64,000 bases of DNA. Source: Sternotherus odoratus (taxonomy: Eukaryota > Chordata > Testudines > Kinosternidae). A program made the translations under genes and the position numbers. The notes beneath the pieces were generated by a model that was given only the letters and a program-made list of their open reading frames with translations, made no database searches and had not been told where the DNA came from. The stretch covers positions 180,116,920-180,180,919 of the forward strand of contig JAVMKO010000002.1 in assembly GCA_032164245.1 (NCBI GenBank). Direction: 5' to 3'. Positions 24,286 to 35,060 of this stretch are shown in pieces. Positions within the stretch are counted from its first letter, which is position 1, and each line of letters opens with the position of its first letter.

Positions 24286-24332
24286 GGGAGCTAGGCGCCT
24301 AAATACCTTTGAGAATCTGGGCCTTTGTGACT
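24286..24332. repeat. Short TTAGG/CCTAA-type palindromic motif
   Basis: GGAGCTAGGCGCCTAAATACCTTTGAGAATCTGGGCC. The half-site CCTTTGAG.ATCTGGGCC recurs at 44392, 56689 and 57036 (see findings). Confidence 0.5.
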
Positions 24333-24334
24333 TA

Positions 24335-24560
24335 GGCTGACTATACTACAGATCTTACAGTGGCAGAGCTGTATCGTGTGTAGGCAGGCACTCTATGCCG
24401 ACAGGAGAGAGCTCTCCTACCAGCATAATTAAACCGAATGAGCAGCGGTAGCTATGGTGGTGGGAGAGTGTCTCCCTCGGACATAGCGCTTTCCACACCA
24501 GCACTTCTGGCAGTGAAATTTATATCGGTTGAGGCGTGTTTTTTTCACATCCCTGACCAA
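24335..24560. mobile_element. Probable hAT-like MITE remnant
   Basis: GGCTGACTATACTACAG at the left and the CACACCAGCACTTCTGGCAG...TTTTTTTCACATCCCTGACC part at the right are typical of reptile non-autonomous hAT elements. The termini cannot be placed exactly. Confidence 0.4.
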
Positions 24561-25089
24561 CAAAAGTTTTATGGACAAATGCAGATGCAAGAGTGGGGTT
24601 CACAAAAGTGTCTGGGTGACTTATCAGCTCAAGTCTCACTGATAACTTGAGCACTTTTGAAAATCCTACCATAAGTTTAAGAGGACCTGGTGCTGCATTC
24701 CTGGTGCACTGAAAATGTTGGTATCAGTGGGAGTTTTGAGAGTACAGTGATCATAGTGCTAAGTCCAGAATTGACTGCAAGAGTTAGCAATTCTTTACCT
24801 TCAATTAGTGCTAATGACATTCACTGACAAGACACAAGTAACACAAGAATGCCAGGAATCAGATGCACCATAATTGAGACTAACACACTGAACAACATGT
24901 ATGGCTGGAAGCACGAAAATGTCCAATCCCTAAGGAGAAACAATTACTGTTAGGGAATTTATTTCCATGTTTTTATTATTATTACTTCTGGTTTTGTGCT
25001 TTTGGGGTGGGTGCGTTGGTTTCTGTTCATTTGGGGGGGGGGGGTTAATCCATAATTATAAGAGGACCAGATCATATCATTTATTCTGG

Positions 25090-25700
25090 ACTGTCCTCCA
25101 CACCCTAGTTGTGACAAAGTCAGGCTGCGTAGCTGCAAGAGAGTGATCTTATTGTGGTCTGAGAAAAGGATGGGTATGTTAGCCTAGAATGATAAAGACT
25201 CTTTTTCCTATAAGCTCAGAAAGGGCTACCTCAGGTCAATTAGGGACCCCTGGTCCAATTAACGGCTGTCCCAGACCTTTCAAAACCCCTCCTCTGGTGA
25301 GAGAAGGAGGAGAGAAGCTGCCGCCAGGCTAGTGGCAGCAGGAACATAAGCTATTCTAGGGTGAGAAGCTGCTCTCGTCCCTACAGAGGCAACAACCAAA
25401 ACCGAGTGCCTGTTTAGGGAAGGACTGACACCCTGGACAGGACAACACTCCCCCAGTGAGGAGGCAGGGAAAGGTATCCCCCTCTGTTTTGTGTTTGTAA
25501 ATTGGTTTATTTTGTTTGGAGGAGGAACACTCCTTGATCCTGCCCCGGGCCTACCTTGAAAACAATGATCAGTAAATACAAAAGGGGAAGACCAAATACT
25601 GTCCGGAGTGAGCCTGATTTACCCCAGGCCCTGCCACTGCCAGAGGGTGAAGAACTAAGTCCAGCGAGACAGAGGAAATGCCTTACCACACAGTTTGGTA
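25090..25700. repeat. Possible LTR-derived or other interspersed repeat
   Basis: A compositionally distinct stretch with GACAAAGTCAGGCTG, GGTCAATTAGGGACCCCTGG and GACTGACACCCTGGACAGGA words, more GC-rich than its flanks and of the style of turtle LTR or LINE leader sequences. No termini or coding domain seen. Confidence 0.3.
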
Positions 25701-26585
25701 GCCTGAGTTTCCATTAGTGTGCTTTAGTTGGTGGTTGGTAGAAAGGTTTCTAGAGGTGGTTATGAATAAGGTCTCTGCACTCGTAAAGTTATCTTTGTGG
25801 TCCGGCAAAGCCAAAGAAATAATATGCTAGAGCTGAAATAGCCTGTAATGCACTGAACTTGCTTTCCTTTATTGGGCAAAGCCTTAAACAAAAGCATTTG
25901 TGTATGTGTGTCTTTTCAGAACAGTGAGCAAGGCTTCAGCTGTGCAGCTCTCCTTCACACCAATGGAAGGGATACCGCTAAAACCCCAAAATGTATTTGA
26001 AAATGGAAGGCAGTTTGGGCCCTATGTCACCTCTCATTAAAGTCAGCATCAAAACTCCCTTTGACATCAAGGAGAGAAGGACTGGAAGATTGGCTTTCAA
26101 TCAAAGAACTGATCAAGGGAACCATTTACTCATTAACTGTATAAGCCCACAATTTTAAGATAAAAGTGTCAGGGTTAATCAGGTTATTTTTGTTGCTTTA
26201 TTTACACTGACAGATCCATTCTATTAGATCTAATAAACACACATAATGTGTATATTTACTACATGGATAGCATATTTTTTAAAAGGGAATGTGAATTTAA
26301 CCAGAGATGTTTTACTGAACAACACCATCCAAACCAACACAGCTCAAAAGATGCAGCTCAGGTCACTCACGTATAGTTATTTCTGTCTCTGCTTCCTCCA
26401 TATGCATCTAGCTTTTTGTACACTAGTAGCCTTTTCTACTTGCAATATCCCATTAATTTGCTTATAACATGGGGGGATTGGATTCTCAAAGGCGAAAAAT
26501 AGCAGTAAGTGCCAAACTCCCATTGAAATTCAAGCACTTCATATTGTTTGCTCCTTTAAAGATCTCCCACAAGGTCTTCTCATAG

Positions 26586-26760
26586 ACATTAAGGTCAGAA
26601 GGGACCGTTATGATAATCTAATCTCCTGCACAATGCAGGCCACAATCTGACCCACAGATTTCTGCCCCAGGTCCCTAAATAGCCCCCTCAAGGATTGAAC
26701 TCACAATCCTGAGTTTAACAGGCCAATGCTCAAACCACTGAGCTATCCTTCCCCCCCAAG
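26586..26760 (-). mobile_element. tRNA-derived SINE (tortoise/Cry type)
   Basis: On the minus strand: GGATAGCTCAGTGGTTTGAG (box A region) and GTGAGTTCAATCC (box B), followed by GAGGGGGC and a unique body, and a tail with AGATTATCATAACGGTCCC TTCTGACC, the CR1-like 3' end used for LINE-driven mobilisation. This matches the tRNA-Lys-related SINE of cryptodiran turtles. Confidence 0.88.
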
Positions 26761-26921
26761 TCTGCCATTAAAACAGACTTAGTTTAGTTATACCCCAAGA
26801 GAGCATTTGCTGCTGTCAAGAAACTCAGACTAGCTAACGGGGGGGGGGGGGGCTTAAAACCCTAACTACACACTGCTGTCAAATGTTCATTTGCATAAAT
26901 GAAGTAGACCTACACCATAAG

Positions 26922-27141
26922 CAATGGTCCTCAAAGATTTTTTGCTGTGGCCCCTTTCCGCACTGCGGCATCCACTCATGCCCCCCCTCCCCCGGGGTAT
27001 GTTCACCGAAATGCCACCAAACAGAAATCTTCCGCTTTCTGTGGCAGCATTTCGGTGGTCCAGAAATAGACCGCCAAGTTCGGCGGTCTCCCAGGAGGAT
27101 TCGGTGGCGGGGACTCGCACACCCCACTTTGAAGACCACTG
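26922..27141. mobile_element. hAT-like MITE, about 220 bp
   Basis: Imperfect terminal inverted repeats CAATGGTCCTCAAAG and CTTTGAAGACCACTG enclose a GC-richer body with paired CCGAAATGCC / GGCAGCATTTCGG segments. ORFs on both strands are by-products of this self-complementarity. No clear 8-bp target duplication. Confidence 0.6.
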
Positions 27142-27439
27142 ATCTAGAGCATATGGGTGTCAGCACACTTGTTAGGAGGATGGCAAGCTTTTACAAGAAC
27201 TGCAACATGTATGTGTGTTAAATATTCATTTGTTTTCCATTTTAATAGAAAATAGACATTTAATAGAAAATAAACATTTCTCCACACTCTTCTCACAGCA
27301 TCATCACAGTGCACACAGTATTTGTTTCCTACATTTGGTGGAAGTTTGATAAATGGAACACAAATGGTTAGTTTTTAGAATGTCAATTCTTCTGTTAGAT
27401 TGTAATCCCTAAGGCAGAAAGAACTTTTTCTGCATCTTT

Positions 27440-28314
27440 GGGTATGTCTTCACTACAGGACTAGGTCGATTTCCCTTAATCCCTCGAGTTTAGAAAATTC
27501 CCTTAAACTCGAGTTTAAAAAATCGAATCAGTGTGTCCCCACTAGGACAGCAGGTCGACAGTGGTCAACACTGTCTGTCCTAGAACTTTTGCAGGGGTCG
27601 ACATAGCCCGCATTGCACTGTGGGTAGGTAGCCCACAGTGCAATGCGTGCTTCACCTGAAATTAACCAGGCAGCTGAGCCGATCGCCCAAGCAGCCCCGC
27701 GCTGGCTCCCCCCCCCCCCAGCAGCCCCGCGGACCCCCCCCCCCCCGCCCGCCTGAACAACACCCCCCCCCGCCCGAACCCCCCCTGCCCGCCCGAGGGG
27801 GGGGGGGAGCCGGCGATCGGCTCAGCTGCCTGGTCAATTTCACCTGAAATTAACCAGGCAGCTGAGCCGATCGCCCAAGCAGCCCCGCGCTGGCTCTCCC
27901 CCCCCCCCCCCCCAGCAGCCCCGCGGACCCCCCCCCCCGCCCGCCCGAGGGGGGGGGGAGCCGGCGATCGGCTCAGCTGAGCGAATCGCCCAAGCAGCCC
28001 CGCGCCGGCTCCCGCCCCCCAGCATCCCCGCGGACCCCCGCCCGCCCGCCTGAACAGCCCCCCCCCCCCCGCCAGACCCTCCCGCCATGGGGCTGCTCGG
28101 AGGTCGGAGGCTTAACTTCAGATGCCTCTTCACTACTCACAGTAGACATAGAGAAGTCGATTTTAGCCTTACTTCTCTCGTCAGGCAGGAGTTACAAATT
28201 CGATTTTGAGGGCCCTTTAAATCGACTTTAAGGGCATGTATGTGAAGACAGGTACACGTTTAATTCGACCTAACGTCGTTAAGGTTGAATTAAAGTGGTA
28301 GTGAAGACATGCCC
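27440..28314. mobile_element. Harbinger-type MITE carrying GC-rich palindromic tandem units
   Basis: Termini GGGTATGTCTTCACTA (left) and TAGTGAAGACATGCCC (right) form an inverted repeat with TTT on both sides. TTAACTCGAGTTTA-like and AATCGACTT sub-terminal blocks are also paired. The centre (27655-28090) is made of two and a half copies of a unit that begins CACCTGAAATTAACCAGGCA and ends with the inverse GCTGCCTGGTCAATTTCACC, with runs of 8-14 C or G inside. No coding capacity. Confidence 0.75.
27655..28090. repeat. Palindromic GC-rich tandem units
   Basis: The block GCAGCTGAGCCGATCGCCCA occurs at about 27670, 27860 and, partly, 27976, each paired with GGCGATCGGCTCAGCTG downstream. Homopolymer C/G runs dominate the interior, so assembly length here should be treated with caution. 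Confidence 0.8.
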
Positions 28315-28672
28315 TTTAACTGTAAAGTGACTATTACATTTTGGCCACCCTATCAATGATAAAATGGGCATGGGGCTAGCAACTCCACCCCATAAGGGAA
28401 CCAATTGCTACAGAAACACCAACGACAGAAATGGAGAGATCTGTGGTTGGTGGCCCATACCCCGGCTGGGGTGATGGGCAAAATTATTATATTATATCAA
28501 TGATAAAGTTAAAAAAAAAAAGACCAACAACAAAAACACCAGGAGTTAACTGGCAAAGGTGCTAATTACCACACCCTGATAACAACCTCTAGTGCCTGAA
28601 GCCAAGTGAAGATCTGCCAAAATGCACTCCCATCTAACTAGAGCAGGGTAAAAATGTGGGGCAAATAGCATA

Positions 28673-28992
28673 CAGTAGACTCTTCATTATCTGGGATGAT
28701 AGGGAAAAAATTAATCCTGGTTAATAAAATCCCAGATAATCACCATCCATAGGAAATATGGGGCAGAGGTTGGTTCACCAGCCACCCCGCGACAGGAGGA
28801 AGGGGTGTTGGTTCACTGGCTGCCCTGCGCCCTGGTGGGGGTTTTTTGTTTTTGTTTTTTTTGGTGCTTGGGATGGCAACAAAGCCAGAGCTGGCCCTGC
28901 AAGTTATGCGTGTTTTTTTGTTGTTTTTTTTTTGACATCCTGGTTAATCCACAACCTGGTTAACCCAATCCTGGATAATCGAGAATCTACTG
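28673..28992. mobile_element. Non-autonomous Tigger-like element (MITE), copy 2
   Basis: Same family as 101-401: CAGTAGACTCTTCATTATCT at the left, GAGAATCTACTG at the right, TA on both sides. The internal block GGGATGATAGGGAAAAAATT is shared with copy 1. Confidence 0.87.
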
Positions 28993-28997
28993 TATTT

Positions 28998-29250
28998 GTC
29001 AAAAATGCATTTTGAGGGGACAAAAACTACTTGTGAATTTGGGTCATTTTCAGAAAATAGTTACAGTCCAAAAAAAAAACCTAATTTTTTTTATTGGTGA
29101 TATTGAAACATTTTGTTTGACCCAAAGAACATTTTTTCAGTTTTTCATTTTGGTGAGATAAAACAAAAACAGAAAAATAAACAATTCAGGTTTGGTTCAG
29201 AACAAACTTTTTTTTTTTTTTTTACTGCAAAATCAAGTATTCATTCAGCT
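28998..29250. repeat. A/T-rich low-complexity stretch
   Basis: AAACATTTTGTTTGACCC and poly-T/poly-A tracts, similar in texture to 17200-17480 and 47610-48150. Probably a decayed AT-rich repeat family. Confidence 0.4.
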
Positions 29251-30516
29251 CTTCTTATAACACTTCTGGCACTGAATGATACCTGTTGTCCAAGTTGTGC
29301 CCCCCCCCCCTCCTCCCCGGTCGTACCCCCTGCAGACAACACTTCTCATTTCTGATTGGATAAGAATTAACCAGGGTAAGCCTATTATGATCACCACTAA
29401 CAGCTGAAGGTGAATAGCCCAAGCTTCACCACTCTGCTCTGGAATTTCCTCCCAAGACAGATCCAACTTACCAGTTAATAAATCAGTATGTTTTTGGTTT
29501 CATATGTGATCATTGCATTTAGCATCCATGAGAAATGAAGCTTCAAACACACTAAATTGTTAATAATTCTTGGGAATAGTATTAATAATAGTATTAAAAT
29601 AGATTTTACTTGTCTTCATTTAGCTGTGTGTGCACGTGTGTTTGTGTGTGTGAGAATTTTGAGAAAACTTGTGGGAAACACTGCAAAACTTTTCATTCAG
29701 CTGCACAAGTAACTGGGAAAGTTAGATGGCCTTTTGGTGGCTAAGATGGAAAAGTCTCAATACCCTGGACACAGAAAAACATGTCTTCATCCCCACATCC
29801 TTATGTTAGGCTCCTATTTTTATTCCAAACACTTTACTGGAAGAGAGGGTGGATGGAGATGACAGACATGAATCCCAGCAGTTCCACTGGCTGCAGGAAG
29901 AAATTGTGCTTGGATTGCAGATATGCTAAAATGGAGAGTGTGAAGAGAGAAATCTAGATTTTGCACCCTCTTGATTTTGCACCCAAGTTTCTCCAAATTG
30001 TACCATGAAACTAGAACCCAACTCCAGTAGCCCTACTACAAACAATTTTAGACCCTCACACATCCCAGTGCAGCAGCACTGCAAAGCCCCAGACCCTACA
30101 CCTGGGATGAAAACCTGGCCACACTGAAGTTGATGGCAAAACTTCCATTGACTTGGCATGTCGAGTCTGCCAAGTTTCGGCTACAAATCTAGAAAGTGTA
30201 TGATCGAAATAGGCAGCAAGTGCTGCTTCTACTGCTTCACCAACCCAAAAGCTGCACCCAAATACATCCTGGTACAAGAACGCTGAAAAACCCCCTTGGG
30301 TGGCCCCAGTTTCATGCTGGATCAGGCTAGTTTTTGGCAGCAACCCCGCCGCGCACACACACCCACACACTTTTTTCAAGCATGTTCCCTGGCGTCTTCT
30401 GGGAGACTTCACAGCTGAGCGCTGCCGGGGCATTTAAATGCCCGGCAGCTCTCGGATCGACAGGGGAACAGGGACGAGTCCCTTCGCCCTGTGCCCGATC
30501 TCCCCCACCTCCTCAC

Positions 30517-30715
30517 CTAACCAGAAGTGCAGCCTGTAGAAAGTGGCGTTGCTCCGCTTCAGGGTGTGGAGCACCAGGTACGCGTCCCCCACGTAGAAAT
30601 TGCCGTGCAAGTTGTCCGGCACCGGCACCAGGTCCAGCTTCTCGACCCTCCAGATCTGCAGGCCACTCTTCTGGCCAGCGTTGGCAAACTCCTTGTGGTA
30701 CAGCTCGGGGGCCAT
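30517..30715 (-). CDS. SCIN: SCIN (scinderin/adseverin) exon 1 with start codon
   Basis: The ATG at 30715 sits in a strong Kozak context (A at -3, G at +4) and opens [14 protein letters not shown], then [28 protein letters not shown] and RLHFWLG, the N-terminus of scinderin. The exon has 66 codons plus one base and ends at a GTGAGG donor, joining exon 2 to rebuild GKECSQDES. There is no signal peptide, as expected for a cytosolic protein that severs and caps actin filaments under calcium control. With exons 2 and 3 the window encodes 172 residues out of the roughly 715 usual for vertebrate SCIN. Frame continues open past the donor by chance to 30434. Confidence 0.97.
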
Positions 30716-30822
30716 GGTCCGGCGGGCAGAGTCACGGGGGCGAGAGAGAGGCGGAGGCGATGCCGCGCTAAACCCAGAGAAAGTCCAAGTCTAAGTCCAA
30801 CTCCGACTCCGCTCCGGACTCT
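30716..30822 (-). promoter_or_regulatory. Probable SCIN 5' UTR
   Basis: GC-rich sequence between the ATG and the expected start of transcription, 25-30 nt below the TATA box. Contains a degenerate (GTCCAA)n / (ACTCCG)n-like tract. The exact transcription start is inferred, not seen. Confidence 0.6.
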
Positions 30823-30847
30823 GAGCCGCGGCGGCCGGGCCAGGCGG

Positions 30848-30870
30848 CTTTATAAAGCGAACCCGATTGG
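30848..30870 (-). promoter_or_regulatory. SCIN core promoter: TATA box and CCAAT box
   Basis: On the minus strand CCAATCGGG (30865-30870 for CCAATC) is followed by CTTTATAAAG (30848-30857). Order, spacing and distance to the SCIN ATG (about 135 bp) fit a TATA-type promoter within a CpG-rich island (about 30440-31110). Confidence 0.75.
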
Positions 30871-31344
30871 CCCAGAGGCGCTCAGGGGGGCGTGGCCTGT
30901 GACTCCGGTCGCGTTCTCCCTGTTCTGCCGGGGAAGTTCCCGTGCGGAGCCCGGGGCCCCTCGCCCCCGCCCGCGGTCAGTGCTGCGCAAAGGCGGCTTG
31001 TGCTGGAGAACAGGGGAGCTTTGAGGCGCGAGGGACTGACCCTGCCCTCGCTTGCAGCCGACAGAGCCCGCGCGCGAGGCCGAACACGCCTTGGAGCCAG
31101 CGCTCAGCGGGTGACTTTGCACCGGGTATCTCCGTCCAATAATGACTCTCCCCATGAAAAACAATGGGGGGAGCCACGTTGTTGGTCAAGAGCCCAGAGT
31201 TGAATCGTTCAGGACTTTTAGCTCCTGTTACAGGGAACAGTGAAGACTTGGGTTTTCTCAGGAGTGCCTGGTTAGGGGCAAAGAAAGGACCAGGAAGGCC
31301 CAGTAACCCACCAATTCAAAAAGCCAAGACAGGCAATTGGCATG
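30871..31344. other. CpG-rich SCIN upstream flank
   Basis: High GC up to about 31110, with GGGGCGTGGCC (possible Sp/KLF site, 30887-30897). Beyond that the composition falls to the local level. No divergent exon recognised. Confidence 0.5.
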
Positions 31345-32740
31345 GTGCTCAGAGCGGTGGATGGGCACTTCTTTAATCTAGATCAAAAGAAAACAAATGT
31401 AACCCCTCTGCCAGGCCGAGTTGATAGCAACAAGGGCCGGGTTCAGTACACAGGGGTTCCCTCTCAACAACGCAATGAAAACTGGCTCCAGCCCCCACCC
31501 AGTGACCTGGGAAAATCCTACACACCCCTGGGCACCTCAAAGAGGTAATACTTCCCCTCTTGCAAGCACAGATTGAGGTATCAGAAAATCTTAATAACAT
31601 GAGGTAAATGACATCCCATTAAACTGGGGGGGGAAACCACAACTAGCATTCATAAACCAACCCATGAGCAAAACCTACCCCAGCAAATTGGGCCGTGTCC
31701 TCTCCTTTAGGTTCGTGAATCTAGCAACCCAAAAATCACCCAAAGTCCCCAAAGTACCACAGCCCTAAAGCCTCTGTTCCTGGTCAGTGCAGAGTTCAAA
31801 AGTTCATCTGCAGAGTCTTACTCCCAGATTGGGTGGAAATGGGGGGGGTGGGGGGGCTAGGGGCATTTTACGTGGTCCAAGGCCGAGTGTACCGCCTCTC
31901 CATGGAGTTCTGCAGCCCTCACTGCAAGTTGTCCCATGAGCCACTCTGCTTGCTGCTCTGCTCCACCAGCAGCCCCACCAACTGTTCCGCTCTGCCAGCA
32001 GCTCCGCTCCACCAGCCATCCCACGAACTGCTCTGCCAGCAGCTTGACTCCGCTCTAGGAGCTCCTCTGCTCCATTAGCCACGCTGCCAGCTGTTCTGCT
32101 CTACCAACCATCCCATGAACTGCTCTGCTCCACCAGCTGCTCAGCAATATATCTTCAGGTCACCCTACTTAACACAGTGCTCAGTGATTTCAGCTCTTAA
32201 GTTATTTCAGCTGATAGTAGGGGATCCTTAGTTCAGGTACACCACCGGACCCAAAATGATTTCAGCTCAGTAGCCTGAAACTAGACTCCTAATGAAATCA
32301 ACAAATAGCTCTGATATTCCACAGTGTAGACAGGAAGGGTGCAATGGGCTTGTAGGGATCTCAGATAAGGCTCACATCAAAGAGTATAAAATAACTACTC
32401 ACAGCCTCTCTCAATTCTCTAGGTTTTGGAACCCCTATCCCTTGCATAGTGAGTGCTACCTAGATGATGGTGAGTCCCTCCATCATAACAAAGGCCAAGT
32501 ACATGTCCACAGTCCTTGATTCACATAATCAGGGTAACACTTTATTATTCCTGCCCTAATACCAGAGAAACTGGGGATCCCAAAGCAGCCAAACTGACCA
32601 TTTGGGCAGCTGTGAGCTCATGCTAGGTGGGGTGGGTATGCCTATGCAAATAAGATTAGCCCCTGAAGTTCTTTTCCACAACTCACCACAATTCACCACC
32701 AGATGTCAGGGTAGAGCTCATCCTGACACTGCTTACACAA
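31345..32740 (-). repeat. Probable LTR-derived repeat complex
   Basis: The right part (32414-32738) is clearly homologous to 50657-50973. Both contain TTTATTATTCC/TTTTATTACTCC, i.e. an AATAAA-type signal when read on minus, and end near GACACTGCTTAC/GACTCTGCTTAC. The left part includes a degenerate CTGCTCTGCTCCACCAGC tandem tract (31925-32145). The style is that of an antisense LTR, but termini and target duplication were not found. Confidence 0.45.
31925..32145. repeat. Degenerate CTGCTCTGCTCCACCAGC tandem tract
   Basis: Repeated variants of CTGCTCTGCTCCACCAGC and CATCCCATGAACTGCTCTG over about 220 bp. Confidence 0.75.
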
Positions 32741-33147
32741 ATAAAAAAAGAAGCCAGGAAAGCAAAATACAACTGAGTCATGAAAGAGAAGTATCATGCT
32801 TCGCTGTTTGCCTATAGAATTATGTCACATCAGGATAGGTTTTGTAGCAACTCTTATCTGAGTTCATAGAGTTCTTATAGCTTTCGTTTGTTGTAGGGCT
32901 GTATTTACTCAGGATGTGTATGTGCATCCCTGGAATGCAGCTCATACCTATCTTCCCTGCTCCCCTTCTATAATTTTATTTTATTTGTTCTGGGGCAAAG
33001 GTTTCTCAAAGAAACCCAAGAAAAAAAAATAGACTACTCTCCATCCCAGACAGTTCCTATATTGTACCTTTTCTTCCTTCAGAGGTTTAAGAGTGTTGTA
33101 TTTGTGTGAGGAGGAACACATGTAATTACAATATAGTCAGTGGTGAC
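32741..33147. other. No gene seen
   Basis: AT-rich intergenic sequence; nothing recognised. Confidence 0.4.
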
Positions 33148-33756
33148 TGTAGTGGGGTGGCTGCCCCACTCCAGCACAAAAGAGGTTAAATCAGGCCTGC
33201 AAAGGGCTGTAGCTAGGGATGGCAGCCCAGCAGAGGACTGTAACATAAGGCAGCAGGGGGCAGGAAGAGTCTCCTTCTCTAGCTGAGGAGCCAGACAGGC
33301 CTGGCTGCTGGGAGCTTGACAAGGTACCTAGAGTGGTGCAGGGCTGGGGCTAGGCAAGAGGAGCTGGGGAAGCTCTGGCCTGGAAACTCCCAGGCTGCAG
33401 GGCCTAGGGGCTGTCCCAACAAAGGGTACTGGGGTTGCAGTGGGCAACCCATGGCTCTAGAGCTAGAATCAGCAGGCCAACCCCCCTTTGCCTGTGATGA
33501 ATGGCAATGATACTGCAGTCTGCCTCAGAGAATGGGGGCAAGTGGTGACTGGCAGCTGCCTAGACTGAGGCAAGGTGGTGATAGAGGGTGAGGATTCCCC
33601 AGGGAGGGGAGACCCTGAGACTGTGGGGGTACTGCAGGGGTGCAGCACCCTAGATAAGAGGGCACCGGAGTCCAGGAGGGACACGGGGCCAAAGTGGCAA
33701 GCGGGACATCAGCCTGCAGAGGGTGCTCCGGATGCTGGAAGAGCTAATTCCCGGAC
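33148..33756. repeat. Older LTR-like repeat hosting the Gmr1-like insertion (left part)
   Basis: Begins TGTAGTGGGGTGGCTGCCCC after AT-rich DNA and is GC-rich throughout. It is cut at CGGAC by the element at 33757-39750 and appears to resume at 39751 with CGGACAGACCAGCAGGAGG. Texture and TG start suggest an LTR or gypsy-type repeat. Confidence 0.45.
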
Positions 33757-34490
33757 TGTACGCGGGTCCGTGGGTCCCCCGAGCCCCGGGGGCGGGAGGG
33801 GAGCTACAGCCTTACTGCCAGGCCTTGGCCACACCTCCCCGGCACGGGAATTTAAGAGTGGGAGGTGGGCCAGCGAGCATCCACGGCAGGCCCCTCAGGC
33901 AGGGGCATGCTGGCAAGAGTCCACGGCGGGCCCCTCAGGCAGGGGAGCGCCGTCAAGAGTCCGGGGGTGTACCTCGCAGGCGAGGGGGCACCAGCAGGAC
34001 TCAGGGTCGTCCGCCGCAGGGAGCTCTGGATCCCCTTCAGCGCCTGCCTCCATCAGCCACTGGGTGCTGCTGGGCTGTGGCGGTCCCCCATTGCAGAGCA
34101 GCAAGCAGGGTACTCGGCTCCTGGCAGATGCAGTTCTCCCTCAGCTTGGGCCTCTGGCAGGCATGGGTCCCCGCTGAGTTCCGGCAGTCCATCGGGGTAC
34201 TCCGCAGCCGGCAGGTCGAAAAACCCCAGTCCTTCATGTAGAGGAGGGTTTCCTGGGTCTAGGGCCTTCTCTGGCTCGGCAGCAAGGGGTGGAGGGAGCA
34301 GCCTCCGGCCTGCATCTGTCTCCCTCCCTTGTGCTGCCCTGACTGAGCTACGAACCCTGCCCTTTGTACTTCCTGTCCCACCCCTCCCCTTCCTGGGGGT
34401 GGAGCCACCTTGCTCTGGCCCCGTCCACTCAGGCGGAGGGAGTGATTCTTTCCCTTCTGGCTCGGAAGGAGGCCACCCAGGCCCCCTACA
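33757..34490 (-). repeat. 3' LTR of the Gmr1-like element
   Basis: 734 bp, TGTACGCGGG...CCCCCTACA. Contains two copies of a 40-bp unit (33881-33960). The adjacent purine-rich GGATTTGAGGGGTGGGGTA on minus (34491-34509) is a plausible polypurine tract. Confidence 0.92.
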
Positions 34491-34499
34491 TACCCCACC

Positions 34500-35060
34500 C
34501 CTCAAATCCAGTTCCCGACCTTCGGAACTGGCATCCTCACTGTCCCCTAGGCGGGATAGGAAGTCTGCGTTGGCATTGTCCCTTCCCGCTAGGTGATGAA
34601 TTGTGAAGGCATAGGGCTGCAGAGCCAGGTACCATCGCATGAGCCTGGCGTTATTGTCCTTCATCTTATGGAGCCACTTCAGGGGTACGTGATCCATAAC
34701 CAGTATAAAGGGGGCCCCGAGGATATAGCAGCGGAGGGCGTCGACCGCCCACTTAACCGCTAGGGCCTCCTTTTCAATGACGGAGTAATTCTGTTCTCTG
34801 GGGAACAGCTTCCGGCTGATGTAGACAATCGGGTGCTCCTCTCCATCCACCTCCTGGGAGAGGACAGCACCAAGCCCCACTCCCGATGCATCAGTCTGGA
34901 CAATAAATTCACGACGAAAGTCAGGGCTGAAGAGTACTGGCTCAGTGCATAGTCGTCTTTTGATGGTTCGAAAGGCCCTCTCACATTCGGCCGACCAACA
35001 CACTCGGTGGGGGCTGTCTTTAGTCAGGAGTTCTGTCAGGGGGGGCGGTAATAGTTGCAA
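34500..35060 (-). pseudogene. RNase H domain of the Gmr1-like pol
   Basis: The frame contains QTDASGVGLGAVLSQ, EKEALAVKWA, VMDHVPLKWL and GRDNANADFLSR, i.e. the D-E-D-D catalytic positions of LTR-element RNase H are all kept. It overlaps the RT frame in a different phase near 35020-35060, so a frameshift separates it from RT. The open frame then runs on into the LTR (to 34053) without meaning. Confidence 0.88.

Larger units (their letters stand above)
19256..30516 (-). other. SCIN intron 1
   Basis: About 11.3 kb, with GT donor at the exon 1 edge and TTTCAG acceptor at exon 2. It is filled with repeats listed separately: the LTR-in-repeat nest (21248-22506), hAT-like and Harbinger-like MITEs, a tortoise-type SINE and a Tigger-like MITE. 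Stretches 19256-21237, 22520-23355, 23724-24285 and 25700-26585 hold nothing I can name. Confidence 0.85.

Noticed and set aside
26586..26760. A functional tRNA gene
   Set aside because: Box A and B are present but the cloverleaf is not maintained and the unit continues into a SINE body and tail.
27638..28133. Pro-rich ORFs on both strands
   Set aside because: Poly-C/poly-G runs inside palindromic units; not coding.
30434..30516. Extension of the SCIN exon 1 frame to the stop at 30434
   Set aside because: The frame passes a good GTGAGG donor and the exon 2 junction rebuilds the conserved protein, so this tail is intron.
30334..31024. Plus-strand ORFs over the SCIN exon 1 region
   Set aside because: Antisense shadows of the SCIN exon and CpG island; the minus strand matches a known protein with correct splice sites.
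33575..34596. Overlapping plus-strand ORFs of 170-240 residues
   Set aside because: They run across the LTR and its 40-bp units, antisense to the real Gmr1-like genes, and recur in the other LTR at 38811-39613.
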